From positions 807,164 to 871,163 of the forward strand of contig NZ_NEWK01000002.1 in the NCBI RefSeq assembly GCF_002217655.1: a DNA stretch of 64,000 nucleotides, given 5' to 3'. This stretch comes from Geobacillus thermocatenulatus (GTDB taxonomy: Bacteria; Bacillota; Bacilli; Bacillales; Anoxybacillaceae). The position numbers and the translations under genes were made by a program. The notes beneath the pieces were generated by a model, which saw only the letters and a program-made list of their open reading frames with translations, was not told where the DNA came from and made no database searches. Positions 17,674 through 27,144 of the stretch are shown piece by piece (position 1 is the stretch's first letter; each line of letters starts with the position of its first letter).

Positions 17674-18744
17674 TTATTCCACTTTTAAGCTCATCAAATA
17701 TTTCGTCAATGCGTCAATTTGCTCTTCCGTCAAGTGGCCGTATGTACCCGCCATTTTATTTCCAGGCTTCACGCTGTTCGGGTCTCTCAGCCATTTTTTT
17801 AGATTTTCTTCATTATGTTCCAAAATACCGGCAATTCGTTCGCGATCGCCAAAATCCGCCAAGTTCGGCGCTGTGCGCGCTTGCGCCGGACGCTTATCAA
17901 GAGGCGTCACCGCATGACAGCCAATACAGCTTTTATTGAAAATCGCTTCCCCTTCTTTGGCGACCGGATCAGTGACAACCGGTTTTTTCGCATTTTGCAT
18001 CTTTTTCACCCAGGCGTCAAATTGGTCGCGCGGCAACGGCCGAACTTTAAAATCCATCAGCGCATGGGACGGACCGCAAAGCTCCGCACATTTGCCGTAA
18101 AAGACGCCGCCGGCTTTATCGGTCGCTTTTTGATCAAAAACAAGCCAAAATTGGTTTTTGTTGTCCGTGTTCGTATCCATTTTGCCGCCGACCGCCGGAA
18201 TCCAGAACGAATGTTTGACATCCGACGCAATCAAGTTGAAATACACTTTTTCATTCGTCGGCACAACCAAGTCTTGGCTCGTGATAATGCCGTAATCTGG
18301 ATATTCAAACTCCCACCAGTATTGGTTGGCGCGAACATTGACGACAACTGTATTCTTATCGCGTTTTTTGTCGTTCATCGCCTTGACGTCGGCGAGTTTA
18401 AATGTAGTCAATACCGTCGGCACAGCCAAAATGAGCAAGAGGATGATCGGAATGACAGTCCAAATAATTTCCAGCTTATGACTTCCTTCCACTTGCTTCG
18501 GGATTTTGTTTTCTTCCCCCTTGCGCCGCCGGAAGCGGATGACAACGTAAACGAAGATGATCGCCACGACGACAATGACGAGCACCATGATCGATGTGCT
18601 CAACAACATGAGCGAATACTGCATGTCCGCTACTTCACCGGCGGGCTGGAGCGTCGATAAAAACGGCTTGCCGCAGCCGGCGAGCAACAGCGCCATCATC
18701 CCGAACAGGGAAAATAAGCGCCAGTTACAGAGCCCCTTGTTCAT
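17674..18744 (-). CDS. ctaC: Cytochrome caa3 oxidase subunit II with fused cytochrome c
   Basis: A 356-residue lipoprotein. The signal ends in LAGC (Cys24); two transmembrane helices follow (about 45-70 and 93-115), then a cupredoxin domain with the CuA ligands His178, Cys219, Cys223, His227 and Met230 (CAELCGPSHALM). The C-terminal c-type cytochrome domain has heme motif CIGCH (273-277) and a distal Met near NKMAGTYG. The fusion defines the enzyme as caa3 rather than aa3. It starts the structural gene block; an inverted repeat lies 47-69 bases upstream. Confidence 0.97.
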   Translation of the reverse strand: MNKGLCNWRLFSLFGMMALLLAGCGKPFLSTLQPAGEVADMQYSLMLLSTSIMVLVIVVVAIIFVYVVIRFRRRKGEENKIPKQVEGSHKLEIIWTVIPIILLLILAVPTVLTTFKLADVKAMNDKKRDKNTVVVNVRANQYWWEFEYPDYGIITSQDLVVPTNEKVYFNLIASDVKHSFWIPAVGGKMDTNTDNKNQFWLVFDQKATDKAGGVFYGKCAELCGPSHALMDFKVRPLPRDQFDAWVKKMQNAKKPVVTDPVAKEGEAIFNKSCIGCHAVTPLDKRPAQARTAPNLADFGDRERIAGILEHNEENLKKWLRDPNSVKPGNKMAGTYGHLTEEQIDALTKYLMSLKVE

Positions 18745-18790
18745 AGCCTAATCAAACCCCTCTTTCCTTTGATGGATAAATGTGTATGTC

Positions 18791-18813
18791 AATTCTTTCA
18801 CAAAGAAAGAATT
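18791..18813. repeat. Inverted repeat between ctaB and ctaC
   Basis: AATTCTTTC (18791-18799) and GAAAGAATT (18805-18813), a perfect 9-base repeat with a 5-base spacer. On the minus strand no T tract follows, so it is more likely an operator or RNA-processing hairpin than a terminator. Confidence 0.6.
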
Positions 18814-18822
18814 TTAACCTGC

Positions 18823-19752
18823 TCACCAAATCGTAGCGATGACCATTGCCACGAACAAAATGGTCAAATAGTTGAGCGAATAGACGAACATCCACTTCGC
18901 CCATTTGATGTCATCTTTCATTTTCAAACCCGCTAATCCCAGCAGCAGCCAGCCGACATTGAGCAGCGTGGCCACGACTAAAAATGGAACACCAAGCGAG
19001 AACAAGTAAAACGGCAACGGCAGCAAACACGCCACCCAAACGATGATTTGCCGCTTCGTCATGGCGAATCCATGGACGACCGGCAGCATCGGGATGCCGG
19101 CGGTGCGGTATTCTTCACACCGCTTCATCGCCAACGCCAAAAAGTGCGGCGGCTGCCACAAAAACATGATTAAAAACAGGATGAACGGAACAATATGGAA
19201 ATCCGGATCAACCGCCGTCCAGCCGATCACCGGCGGCACCGCGCCGGAAATGCTGCCGACAACGGTGTTGATCGTGTAATGGCGCTTCGTCCAAAGCGTA
19301 TAGAAAAAGACGTATGTCACCATACCGATCAATCCAACGACAGCAGCCGTAACCGTTGTCATAAGCAGGCTCATCTCGCCGATTGCGACAAGACCAATCC
19401 CAAGCCAAAGCACCCGCCGCGGATCCATCGTCCCGGTGACGGTCGGGCGTGCTTTCGTTCGCTCCATATATTGATCAATGTCGCGGTCAATGTAGTTGTT
19501 GATCGCACATGAACCCGCGATGACAAGCGCTGCCCCAAACAGCGTGAAAAAAACAAGATGCAGGTTCTCCAAAAAGTGTTCCCCAGTAAAATAAAACGCC
19601 AGCCACATCCCGGCGAACGTCGTAATCAAATTCGAATTGACGATTCCGATTTTCACAACAGACGATAACTCTCTCCAAACTGTCTTGACGCTCACATGCG
19701 AGCGATGACCGGCATCGGCCGCATCCTGGTGCACCGCTTTCAATTCGGCCAT
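18823..19752 (-). CDS. ctaB: Protoheme IX farnesyltransferase (heme O synthase)
   Basis: A membrane prenyltransferase of the UbiA family, 309 residues from the chosen start, that adds farnesyl to heme B to make heme O for the caa3 oxidase. The two Asp-rich motifs are visible: [15 protein letters not shown], and the second-loop region near [15 protein letters not shown]. About eight to nine helices are predicted. ATG 19752 ([10 protein letters not shown]) is chosen because GGAGGAACAGGAGAC precedes it; the frame stays open to a TTG at 19830 without a good ribosome site. It is the first gene of the cta operon and is divergent from ctaA. Confidence 0.95.
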   Translation of the reverse strand: MAELKAVHQDAADAGHRSHVSVKTVWRELSSVVKIGIVNSNLITTFAGMWLAFYFTGEHFLENLHLVFFTLFGAALVIAGSCAINNYIDRDIDQYMERTKARPTVTGTMDPRRVLWLGIGLVAIGEMSLLMTTVTAAVVGLIGMVTYVFFYTLWTKRHYTINTVVGSISGAVPPVIGWTAVDPDFHIVPFILFLIMFLWQPPHFLALAMKRCEEYRTAGIPMLPVVHGFAMTKRQIIVWVACLLPLPFYLFSLGVPFLVVATLLNVGWLLLGLAGLKMKDDIKWAKWMFVYSLNYLTILFVAMVIATIW

Positions 19753-19903
19753 GTCTCCTGTTCCTCCTCGCTGCGCCGCTCCTTGCCCGGCCGGCGCCGT
19801 GATGTTGCCTGAAATTCTTTCCAACGCCAAATAGCCAAAACGGGCTGTTTCCTCTTTATATTAAATCACATTTTTTCCTCATCATGTGAACTTTTTTTGA
19901 ATA

Positions 19904-19916
19904 ATTTGTGTCAAAT
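19904..19916. promoter_or_regulatory. Inverted repeat in the ctaA-ctaB divergent region
   Basis: ATTTG-TGT-CAAAT lies in an AT-rich block of the 380-base gap between ctaB and ctaA, which otherwise contains no gene. In B. subtilis this region is a target of ResD, so a response-regulator site is plausible; this is inferred from position only. Confidence 0.4.
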
Positions 19917-20008
19917 TTTTGAATGCGCGCACCCAAAACGGCTCATTCGCTTGTCCCATTAATATTTCTAGCAAACTTAATCGACTTATTCAATATGCAA
20001 ACGTCATT

Positions 20009-20037
20009 TTGTGTTTCCGGCTGCCATCGTGTAAAAT
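20009..20037 (+). promoter_or_regulatory. Candidate ctaA promoter
   Basis: TTGTGT (20009-20014) and TAAAAT (20032-20037) with a 17-base spacer, 96 bases before the ctaA start. Confidence 0.55.
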
Positions 20038-20132
20038 AGATTTGGCTTGGCAGCACGGTTGGCTGCAATAAAATCCATCACTTTACTAATATGGACAAAA
20101 TCACAGTTTCTCAATACAAGAAGGTGAAGATT

Positions 20133-21086
20133 TTGCAACGTTCACTGAAATGGTTCGCCTCGGCAACCACGTTGGCAATGTTGTTTGTTTTAATTGGTGG
20201 AGCGCTTGTGACCAAAACCGGCTCCGGCATGGGGTGCGGCCGATCATGGCCGCTGTGCAACGGCCAATGGGTGCCGGATCAGATTACGCCTGAGCTCATC
20301 ATCGAGCTGAGCCATCGACTCGTTTCCGGCTTTGCCGGCATCATGGTGCTCATCCTTTCCATCTGGGCGTGGAGAGCCATTGGCCATGTGCGGGAGACAA
20401 AGTTTTTAGCTGTCATATCGTTTGTCTTTCTCGTCTTGCAAGGGCTGATCGGCGCCGCCGCGGTCGTGTGGGGGCAGTCCGATTTCGTCCTCGCCTTGCA
20501 TTTCGGCATTTCGCTCATTTCGTTTGCCGCTGTGCTGCTGTTGACGCTATTGATTTTTGAAATCGACAAAACGTTTTCCGCCGCTTCCCTTTCGCTTGAC
20601 GGCAAAATGCGGTTTCATATTTACGGCATCACCATATACTCATACATCGTCGTCTACACCGGGGCGCTCGTGCGCCATACGAACGCCAGCCTCGCCTGTC
20701 CGAGCTGGCCGCTTTGCGCGAAAACGCGCCTCCTCCCGGCTCAGTTTCATGAATGGGTGCAGATGGGTCATCGATTGGCCGCTCTTGTCATCATCATTTG
20801 GATCGCTGCTGCCGCCATACACGCTGTGCGTCATTATCGCGAACAGCCGGTCATCTACTACGGATGGCTCATCGCTCTTTTGCTCGTGCTCGCGCAAATG
20901 ACAACCGGAGCGCTTGTCGTTTTTACGCAGCTGAATTTATACATTGCCTTGGCGCATGCCTTTTTCATTTCCTGCCTGTTCGGCGTGCTCAGCTATTTAT
21001 TGCTCTTGGCGCTCCGCACCCGCCGCGCGCCGGTAAAAGCCGCCGACCACTCAGCCGAGGAAGCGGCGCCGGCCACGTTGAAATGA
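20133..21086 (+). CDS. ctaA: Heme A synthase
   Basis: Oxidises the C8 methyl group of heme O to formyl, giving heme A for the caa3 oxidase. The 317-residue protein has eight helices in two similar halves, each with conserved Cys and His: CGRSWPLC with the following SHR, and CPSWPLC with GHR. TTG 20133 ([10 protein letters not shown]) is chosen because AAGGTGAAG precedes it and the hydrophobic first helix follows directly; ATG 20091 lacks a ribosome site. It is divergent from ctaB, the usual Bacillus arrangement. Confidence 0.95.
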   Translation: MQRSLKWFASATTLAMLFVLIGGALVTKTGSGMGCGRSWPLCNGQWVPDQITPELIIELSHRLVSGFAGIMVLILSIWAWRAIGHVRETKFLAVISFVFLVLQGLIGAAAVVWGQSDFVLALHFGISLISFAAVLLLTLLIFEIDKTFSAASLSLDGKMRFHIYGITIYSYIVVYTGALVRHTNASLACPSWPLCAKTRLLPAQFHEWVQMGHRLAALVIIIWIAAAAIHAVRHYREQPVIYYGWLIALLLVLAQMTTGALVVFTQLNLYIALAHAFFISCLFGVLSYLLLLALRTRRAPVKAADHSAEEAAPATLK

Positions 21087-21106
21087 CGGCCATCCATCCG
21101 CAAACA

Positions 21107-21146
21107 AAAAGGGATGCCCGCCAAAACTTGGGCACCCCTTTTTTTT
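21107..21146. terminator. Bidirectional terminator between ctaA and pycA
   Basis: AAGGGATGCCC (21109-21119) pairs with GGGCACCCCTT (21130-21140) with one mismatch, with A and T tracts on the two sides. It serves the convergent ctaA and pycA genes. Confidence 0.85.
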
Positions 21147-21163
21147 GTTCGGTATAGACCGTT

Positions 21164-24100
21164 TCATTTGGACAGCTCAATCAGCAAATCGCCCGCCTGA
21201 ATGGCGTCGCCGCTTTTGACGTAAATGTCTTTGACAATGCCGGCAAACGGCGCCTGCACCGTCGTTTCCATCTTCATGGCTTCCGTTACCATCAAATGGT
21301 CGCCTTTGTCGACTTTTTCCCCTTTCTCCACGAGCACTTTCACTACCGTGCCCGGCATCGTGGCGGCAATGTGGTTCGGATTCGTCCGATCGGCCTTGAT
21401 GCGCTCAGCAACGGCCGCTTTGATGCTTTCATCGCGGATGATGACTTCGCGCGGCTGGCCGTTCAGCTCGAAGTAAACGACGCGTGTGCCGTCCGCCTGA
21501 GGCTGGCCGATGGAGACGAGTTTGACGATGAGCGTTTTCCCACGCTCAATCTCCACTTCAATTTCCTCGCCGAGGCGCATGCCGTACAGGAACGTCGGTG
21601 TATCGAGCACGGAAATATCGCCGTATTTTTCGACCGTTTCGGCATATTCCAAAAACACTTTCGGATAAAGCGCATAGGCAATGACGTCAAAGTCGGTCAC
21701 TTCGCGGCCGAGCTTGTCATACAGCTCCCGCTTGATTTGCTCGAAATCAACCGGCTCAAGCAGCTCGCCCGGGCGAACGGTGATCGGTTCGCGCCCTTTC
21801 AAAATAATGCGCTGCAACTCTTTCGGAAACCCGCCATGCGGCTGGCCTAAATAGCCTTCGAAAAACTCCACGACCGAGTCTGGGAAATTAAGCGTTTCGC
21901 CGCGTTCAAAAATGTCTTGCTCCGTCAAATTGTTTTGCACCATATAAAGCGCCATGTCGCCGACGACTTTCGATGATGGCGTCACTTTGACGATGTCGCC
22001 GAACAAGTCGTTGACGCGGCGGTACATTTCTTTCACTTCATCCCACCGATCGCCGAGGCCGACCGCTTTCGCCTGCTGTTGCAGGTTGCTGTACTGGCCG
22101 CCTGGCATCTCATGCATATATACTTCCGTATGCGGCGCATTCATGCCGCTTTCAAACTCCTGATAAAATTTGCGCACGTCTTCCCAATAGCGGGCCAACT
22201 GCTCAAGGCCGTAAATATCGACCTCCGGCGCCCGCTCCGTTCCTTCAAGGGCATAGTAGAGCGTATTGGCGCTCGGCTGCGACGTCAAGCCGGCCATCGA
22301 GCTGACGGCGACATCGACAATATCGACGCCGGCTTCGATCGCTTTGGCGTACGTGTAAATGCCGTTGCCGCTCGTATCGTGCGTATGCAAATGGATCGGA
22401 ATGTCGACCGTTTCCTTGAGAGCGGAAATGAGCACATACGCCGCCTGCGGCTTCAACAGGCCGGCCATATCCTTAATGCCTAAAATGTGCGCTCCGGCTT
22501 GCTCGAGCTCTTTCGCCAAGGCTTTGTAATAATCCAAATTGTACTTCGGCCGGTTCGGGTCCAAAATATCGCCTGTATAGCAAATCGCCGCCTCGGCGAT
22601 TTTGCCGCTTTGCCGGACGGCATCGATCGCCACCGTCATCCCTTTCACCCAGTTTAGGCTGTCGAAAATGCGGAACACATCAATGCCGGCTTGCGCCGAT
22701 TTTTCAACGAACTCGCGGATGACGTTGTCGGGATAGTTTTTATACCCTACGGCGTTGGCGGAGCGAAGAAGCATCTGGAACAGCACGTTCGGGATGCGCT
22801 CGCGCAGCTTCAACAGGCGGTCCCACGGATCTTCTTTCAAAAAGCGGTATGCCACATCAAACGTCGCCCCGCCCCACATCTCAAGCGAGAATAAGTTGGG
22901 CAGCAAACGCGCCGTCGGCTCAGCGATCCGCAACAAGTCGATCGTGCGGACGCGGGTCGCCAACAACGACTGATGAGCGTCGCGGAACGTCGTATCCGTC
23001 AGCAAAACACGCGATTGCTCTTGAATCCAGCGAACAAGCCCTTCAGGTCCGCGTTCGTCCAACATTTGCTTCGTTCCCGCTGGGATCGGCTCCGTTTGGC
23101 TCACCTTCGGCACGCGCGGTTTGTCAAACACCGGCTTTTTCTTTTTGCCGATGCCAGGGAAGCCGTTGACCGTCACCGTGCCGATGTACGTCAACATTTT
23201 CGTCCCACGGTCTTTCCGGCGCGGGAATACAAACAATTCCGGCGTCGTATCGATAAATGACGTATCATATTCCCCCGACAAAAATTTCGGATGCTGAACG
23301 ACGTTTTCCAAAAACGGAATGTTCGTTTTAATGCCGCGGATGCGGAATTCGCGCAAGTTGCGCAGCATTTTTCTTGCCGCCTGCTCAAACGTCAACGCCC
23401 ATGTCGACACTTTCACGAGCAGCGAATCGTAATACGGCGTAATAACCGCCCCTTGGAAGCCATTGCCGGCATCCAAGCGCACGCCAAAACCGCCGCCGGA
23501 ACGGTACGCCATAATTTTCCCCGTATCCGGCATAAAGTTGTTGAGCGGGTCTTCCGTCGTCACCCGCGACTGAATGGCGTAGCCGTTGATGCGGATGTCC
23601 TCCTGCTTTGGAATGCCGACTTCCGGGCTGTGGAGCGAAAATCCGTCGGCGATTAAAATTTGCGACTGGACGATGTCAATCCCGGTGATCATTTCGGTGA
23701 TCGTATGCTCAACTTGGATGCGCGGATTGACTTCGATGAAATAAAACTCGTCTCCGGAGACGAGAAACTCAACCGTGCCGGCGTTGACGTAGCCGACGCT
23801 TCTCATGAGCCGGACCGCCGCCTCGCAAATGCGCTCGCGCAGCTCGTCCGACAACGAGACGCTTGGCGCGACTTCCACGACTTTTTGATGGCGGCGCTGC
23901 ACCGAGCAGTCGCGTTCATAAAGGTGAACGATGTTTCCTTCGTGGTCGCCCAAAATTTGCACTTCAATATGCTTCGGCTTTTCGACCAGCTTTTCAACAT
24001 AAACGTCATCGCTGCCAAACGCTGCTTTCGCTTCCGACTTAGCCCGCTCAAACGCTTCCTTCACTTCTGACTTCGAGCGGACGATGCGCATGCCCCGGCC

Positions 24101-24607
24101 GCCGCCGCCAAGCGCCGCTTTAATGATGATCGGGTATCCGTGCGTCTCAGCAAAGCGGACGACGTCTTCAAGGCCGCCGACCGGTCCATTGCTGCCCGGG
24201 ATGACCGGAATGCCCGCCTTCATGGCCGCATGCCGCGCTTTCACTTTATCGCCGAACATATCCAAATGTTCTTCGTTCGGGCCGATGAAAATAATCCCCT
24301 CTTCCCGGCACCGTTTGGCAAATTGAATGTTTTCCGACAAAAACCCATATCCCGGGTGGATGGCATCGACATCGTGGGCTTTGGCGATCTCAATGATGCC
24401 TTCGATGTCCAAGTAGGCTTCGATCGGCTTTTTCCCTTCCCCGACTAAATACGCCTCATCCGCTTTGTAGCGATGGTACGATCCGGCGTCTTCCTTCGAA
24501 TAAATCGCCACGGTGCGGATATCAAGCTCCGTGCAGGCGCGGAAAACGCGAATGGCGATCTCTCCACGGTTGGCTGCCAGCACTTTGCGAATTCGTCTTG
24601 TCCTCAT
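21164..24607 (-). CDS. pycA: Pyruvate carboxylase
   Basis: An anaplerotic enzyme converting pyruvate and bicarbonate to oxaloacetate with ATP. The 1147-residue single chain has, in order: a biotin carboxylase domain (about 1-450, with the glycine-rich ATP-grasp loop GGGGRGMR), a carboxyltransferase TIM barrel (about 530-805, DTTFRDAHQSL), the tetramerisation domain, and a C-terminal biotinyl domain with the carrier Lys1112 in TEAMKMET. The length is typical. ATG 24607 follows AAGGAGGAGGGACAG. In B. subtilis the c-di-AMP-binding protein DarB controls this enzyme, and a DarB homologue is encoded in this window. Confidence 0.98.
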   Translation of the reverse strand: MRTRRIRKVLAANRGEIAIRVFRACTELDIRTVAIYSKEDAGSYHRYKADEAYLVGEGKKPIEAYLDIEGIIEIAKAHDVDAIHPGYGFLSENIQFAKRCREEGIIFIGPNEEHLDMFGDKVKARHAAMKAGIPVIPGSNGPVGGLEDVVRFAETHGYPIIIKAALGGGGRGMRIVRSKSEVKEAFERAKSEAKAAFGSDDVYVEKLVEKPKHIEVQILGDHEGNIVHLYERDCSVQRRHQKVVEVAPSVSLSDELRERICEAAVRLMRSVGYVNAGTVEFLVSGDEFYFIEVNPRIQVEHTITEMITGIDIVQSQILIADGFSLHSPEVGIPKQEDIRINGYAIQSRVTTEDPLNNFMPDTGKIMAYRSGGGFGVRLDAGNGFQGAVITPYYDSLLVKVSTWALTFEQAARKMLRNLREFRIRGIKTNIPFLENVVQHPKFLSGEYDTSFIDTTPELFVFPRRKDRGTKMLTYIGTVTVNGFPGIGKKKKPVFDKPRVPKVSQTEPIPAGTKQMLDERGPEGLVRWIQEQSRVLLTDTTFRDAHQSLLATRVRTIDLLRIAEPTARLLPNLFSLEMWGGATFDVAYRFLKEDPWDRLLKLRERIPNVLFQMLLRSANAVGYKNYPDNVIREFVEKSAQAGIDVFRIFDSLNWVKGMTVAIDAVRQSGKIAEAAICYTGDILDPNRPKYNLDYYKALAKELEQAGAHILGIKDMAGLLKPQAAYVLISALKETVDIPIHLHTHDTSGNGIYTYAKAIEAGVDIVDVAVSSMAGLTSQPSANTLYYALEGTERAPEVDIYGLEQLARYWEDVRKFYQEFESGMNAPHTEVYMHEMPGGQYSNLQQQAKAVGLGDRWDEVKEMYRRVNDLFGDIVKVTPSSKVVGDMALYMVQNNLTEQDIFERGETLNFPDSVVEFFEGYLGQPHGGFPKELQRIILKGREPITVRPGELLEPVDFEQIKRELYDKLGREVTDFDVIAYALYPKVFLEYAETVEKYGDISVLDTPTFLYGMRLGEEIEVEIERGKTLIVKLVSIGQPQADGTRVVYFELNGQPREVIIRDESIKAAVAERIKADRTNPNHIAATMPGTVVKVLVEKGEKVDKGDHLMVTEAMKMETTVQAPFAGIVKDIYVKSGDAIQAGDLLIELSK

Positions 24608-24669
24608 TCTGTCCCTCCTCCTTTATTTAATAAAAGTATAAAAGTTTTGCCGATTTGTAAATACACTTT

Positions 24670-25881
24670 CTAAAAAGTCAGACCTCTTTTCTGTTTGCTG
24701 ACCATCGTTTTTTCCGCTTTTTTATACCGTTGTTCGTACTTTGCAAACATCGAAATGTTCACCAAAAGCCCGAGCGAAGCCATGGTCAGGACAAGCGACG
24801 TTCCCCCGTAGCTGACAAGCGGCAGCGGCACCCCTGTAATCGGAATAAGGCCAACGACCCCACCAACGTTAATGAACGTTTGAAAGCCGATCATGACGGA
24901 GATGCCGATCGCAAGCAGGCTCCCAAACGCATCGTGGGAGCGGCGGGCAATCCAAAGCCCGCGCAGCACGATAAACGCCAATAACCCAAGCGTGAACGCT
25001 ACACCAAATAAGCCGAGCTCTTCGGCGATGACCGCCATAATAAAATCGGTGTGCGACTCTGGCAGGTAGCCGTATTTTTGAATGCCTTTGCCAAGCCCCA
25101 CTCCTTTCAGCCCGCCAAGCCCGATCGCCAAATACGAATTCACGAGCTGGTAGCCATCGCCATTTGCGTATTGAAAGGGATCCAAAAAGCTGTAAATCCG
25201 TCCCAACCGTTCAGGGGAAAAAATCTTTTTTCCTATCACCGGAAGCCACATGGGTGACAGCACAGTCGCGATCAACACAAAAAAAAGCATCTGCTTGAGA
25301 AGCAACGTGAGGCGCAAGCCGGACGAAACAATGATGCACATCGCGATGGCAAACACGATCGCCGCCGTTCCGAAGTCAGGCTGTATGGCAATCAGGAAAC
25401 AAATCACCAATGTATAATAAATGGGGAACAAATTGCTTTTCGCCGGCTCGGCCAGCCGCTTCCGCTTGTTGGCGAACGCTGCGGCCAAGTATAAAATCAG
25501 GCCGAGCTTCGCGAGCTCCGCCGGTTGGATCGAGAGTGCCCCGACGCGAAACCAGCTTGTTGCGTTGTTGGCCGTATGGCCGAGAAAAGCGACGGCGATC
25601 AGCATCAATGGAGAAGCAAAAAAGACGAGTTTCACCCATCGCTCCGCCCGCCACACTTTATAGGGAATCGCCATCATGATGGCGAACGCGATGAATCCGG
25701 CAATCAGCCACAGTTTTTGCCGCTCGTAAAAATAGTCGCTTGGCACTTCAAAGCGGATGACGGCGGTGACCATGCTCGAGCTGTACACCATAATCAATCC
25801 GAACAACGACAGCATGATGACCGTAGCGATCAGCGGATAATCATAGCACTTCAATACTTTTTTCCATAATTGTCGTTCCAT
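24670..25881 (-). CDS. ftsW: Cell-division peptidoglycan glycosyltransferase FtsW
   Basis: A SEDS-family polytopic membrane protein of 403 residues with about ten helices, which polymerises lipid II at the septum with a class B penicillin-binding protein. Family blocks seen are YSSSMVTA, WFRVGALSIQPAELAKL, AIQPDFGTA, ESHTDFIMAVIAEELG (including the catalytic Asp) and TGVPLPLVSYGGTS. It lies upstream of pycA in the same direction and downstream of ylaN, as in B. subtilis (ylaO). ATG 25881 follows GAGGAACG. Confidence 0.95.
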   Translation of the reverse strand: MERQLWKKVLKCYDYPLIATVIMLSLFGLIMVYSSSMVTAVIRFEVPSDYFYERQKLWLIAGFIAFAIMMAIPYKVWRAERWVKLVFFASPLMLIAVAFLGHTANNATSWFRVGALSIQPAELAKLGLILYLAAAFANKRKRLAEPAKSNLFPIYYTLVICFLIAIQPDFGTAAIVFAIAMCIIVSSGLRLTLLLKQMLFFVLIATVLSPMWLPVIGKKIFSPERLGRIYSFLDPFQYANGDGYQLVNSYLAIGLGGLKGVGLGKGIQKYGYLPESHTDFIMAVIAEELGLFGVAFTLGLLAFIVLRGLWIARRSHDAFGSLLAIGISVMIGFQTFINVGGVVGLIPITGVPLPLVSYGGTSLVLTMASLGLLVNISMFAKYEQRYKKAEKTMVSKQKRGLTF

Positions 25882-25954
25882 CGTTCCTCTTCCCTGTGAA
25901 CATATATGTACTTAAAATCATTCGCAGCGGCGCGCTGTTTTCCTGCCGAAAAAC

Positions 25955-25992
25955 AGAAAAACTCAAACGATGGTGTGCCAATCGTTTGAGTT
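25955..25992 (-). terminator. Terminator of ylaN
   Basis: Perfect 12-base arms AACTCAAACGAT (25960-25971) and ATCGTTTGAGTT (25981-25992), followed on the minus strand by TTTCTG. Confidence 0.8.
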
Positions 25993-26003
25993 GCCTTATA
26001 TTC

Positions 26004-26291
26004 TTATCGCACGCGCTTTTTGGCCACGGCCTCGTGCAACGCGGAAAGTTCGCGCTCAAGCCGGTCAAGGAGCGCTTTTCCGTCTTTCGCCTCCACAAGC
26101 CCGAGGCGCACTGCAAAATCAACTTCCCGTGACAAACCGAACATTTGCGTGTCAAGCACTTCTTCATACACCGGACATTGCGGCATCGTCAAATGGTCCA
26201 TTTGCACGCGGATGAGTTGGATGATCTTCTCTGCATCCGCTTGTAAAAGCGCGTACGCCTTCTCCCGATAGCTCATCGATTCGTCCGTCAC
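26004..26291 (-). CDS. ylaN: YlaN (UPF0358), iron-homeostasis protein
   Basis: A 95-residue all-helical protein with the family core [15 protein letters not shown] and [19 protein letters not shown]. YlaN is important for growth under iron limitation in Bacillus and Staphylococcus, and in S. aureus it binds Fur and relieves repression; the same role here is inferred. The start is GTG 26291 with GGAGGG 6 bases before it. It lies upstream of ftsW but has its own terminator. Confidence 0.93.
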   Translation of the reverse strand: MTDESMSYREKAYALLQADAEKIIQLIRVQMDHLTMPQCPVYEEVLDTQMFGLSREVDFAVRLGLVEAKDGKALLDRLERELSALHEAVAKKRVR

Positions 26292-26388
26292 ATCGATCCC
26301 TCCGTTCTCTCCCCTATCCTTCTTTACATCTTAACGTGAAACAAGCCATTTTGCAAGTTGAAACCGTTGACAGCAACCCGCCTGGAAC

Positions 26389-26417
26389 ATGACAAGCTCT
26401 TTCGTTATTATTATACT
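26389..26417 (+). promoter_or_regulatory. Promoter of ylaL
   Basis: ATGACA (26389-26394), a 17-base spacer and TATACT (26412-26417), 35 bases before the ATG. Confidence 0.65.
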
Positions 26418-26452
26418 AAAAACGGTGGGAACATGCAGAGGAGAGGTGTTTC

Positions 26453-26959
26453 ATGAACGATATTATTGTGCTGACAGGAAAGGTGAAGTTTACGATCACG
26501 CTTGACCCCGGCGTCTGGATTTTCGACGACCGGAAAGTGGACATGGATGCGTATTTTTCGGAGCCGGCTCCACAGCCGACGGAAGCGGAGCAAGAGGACG
26601 AGGAAATCAAAAAGCTGTCGGCATTTTGGGACCGGGAAATTCAAGAGGGCGCGGTTTTTCCGCCGACGTTGAAAACGGAGCGGCGCTTTTTGAAGGAGAA
26701 CATCATCACCGGCTCGTTCGGCATGCCGTTCGCCCCATTTTTGCGAAACGCTGAGCCGCATGAAGACGCGTCTGAACTTGTCATTGAGACGGAACATGGA
26801 GAAACCGTGATCCCTCTGGAAAAGGCGTACGACCTGATTTTCGCTTTTTCCCAAAACGGAAAACCGCTAAGCGACGACGGTCCGGTGCACATTTATTTTG
26901 GCGACGGCTCCAACCGCGAGGCGCCGATTACTCATGTGCGTCGGCTCGTCGTCCGATGA
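26453..26959 (+). CDS. ylaL: Conserved Bacillaceae protein YlaL
   Basis: A 168-residue soluble protein starting MNDIIVLTGKVKFTITLDPG. Conserved stretches seen in relatives are WIFDDRKVD, FWDREIQEGAVFPPT, GSFGMPFAPFLRNAEPH and GPVHIYFGDGSNR. Some databases label the family peptidyl-prolyl cis-trans isomerase, but I see no parvulin, FKBP or cyclophilin motif and regard the function as unknown. ATG 26453 follows AGAGGAGAGG. Position and length agree with B. subtilis ylaL. It is convergent with ylaK. Confidence 0.82.
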   Translation: MNDIIVLTGKVKFTITLDPGVWIFDDRKVDMDAYFSEPAPQPTEAEQEDEEIKKLSAFWDREIQEGAVFPPTLKTERRFLKENIITGSFGMPFAPFLRNAEPHEDASELVIETEHGETVIPLEKAYDLIFAFSQNGKPLSDDGPVHIYFGDGSNREAPITHVRRLVVR

Positions 26960-26990
26960 CCGGGCGCCCCATGAAGGGGCGGCCCGGTGT
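26959..26990 (+). terminator. Probable terminator of ylaL
   Basis: ACCGGGCGCCCC (26959-26970) pairs with GGGGCGGCCCGGT (26976-26988) with one bulge; the T tract after it is poor and interrupted. Confidence 0.5.
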
Positions 26991-27086
26991 TTGAGCTTTT
27001 GACGCCTTCAACCGCCTCAAGCGCTTGGAACCCAGATATTTTCCACAGCTCCCCAGGCGGCGGGCGCCTTTCGAAACGTTCGCGGC

Positions 27087-27105
27087 GCCAGGCCGCGCGC
27101 CTGGC
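27087..27105. repeat. GC-rich hairpin in the ylaL-ylaK gap
   Basis: GCCAGGC (27087-27093) and GCCTGGC (27099-27105), 40 bases past the ylaK stop. There is no T tract; it may be an RNA 3'-end stabiliser. The rest of the 185-base gap shows nothing recognisable. Confidence 0.5.
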
Positions 27106-27144
27106 ACCCGTTCTTTAACGGCGGATGCTCTGAGGAACGCCTAG

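Noticed and set aside
21296-23656. Several long open frames on the plus strand opposite pycA
   Set aside because: They are antisense to a clear 1147-residue enzyme, lack ribosome sites and have Arg/His-rich compositions typical of shadow frames in GC-rich DNA.
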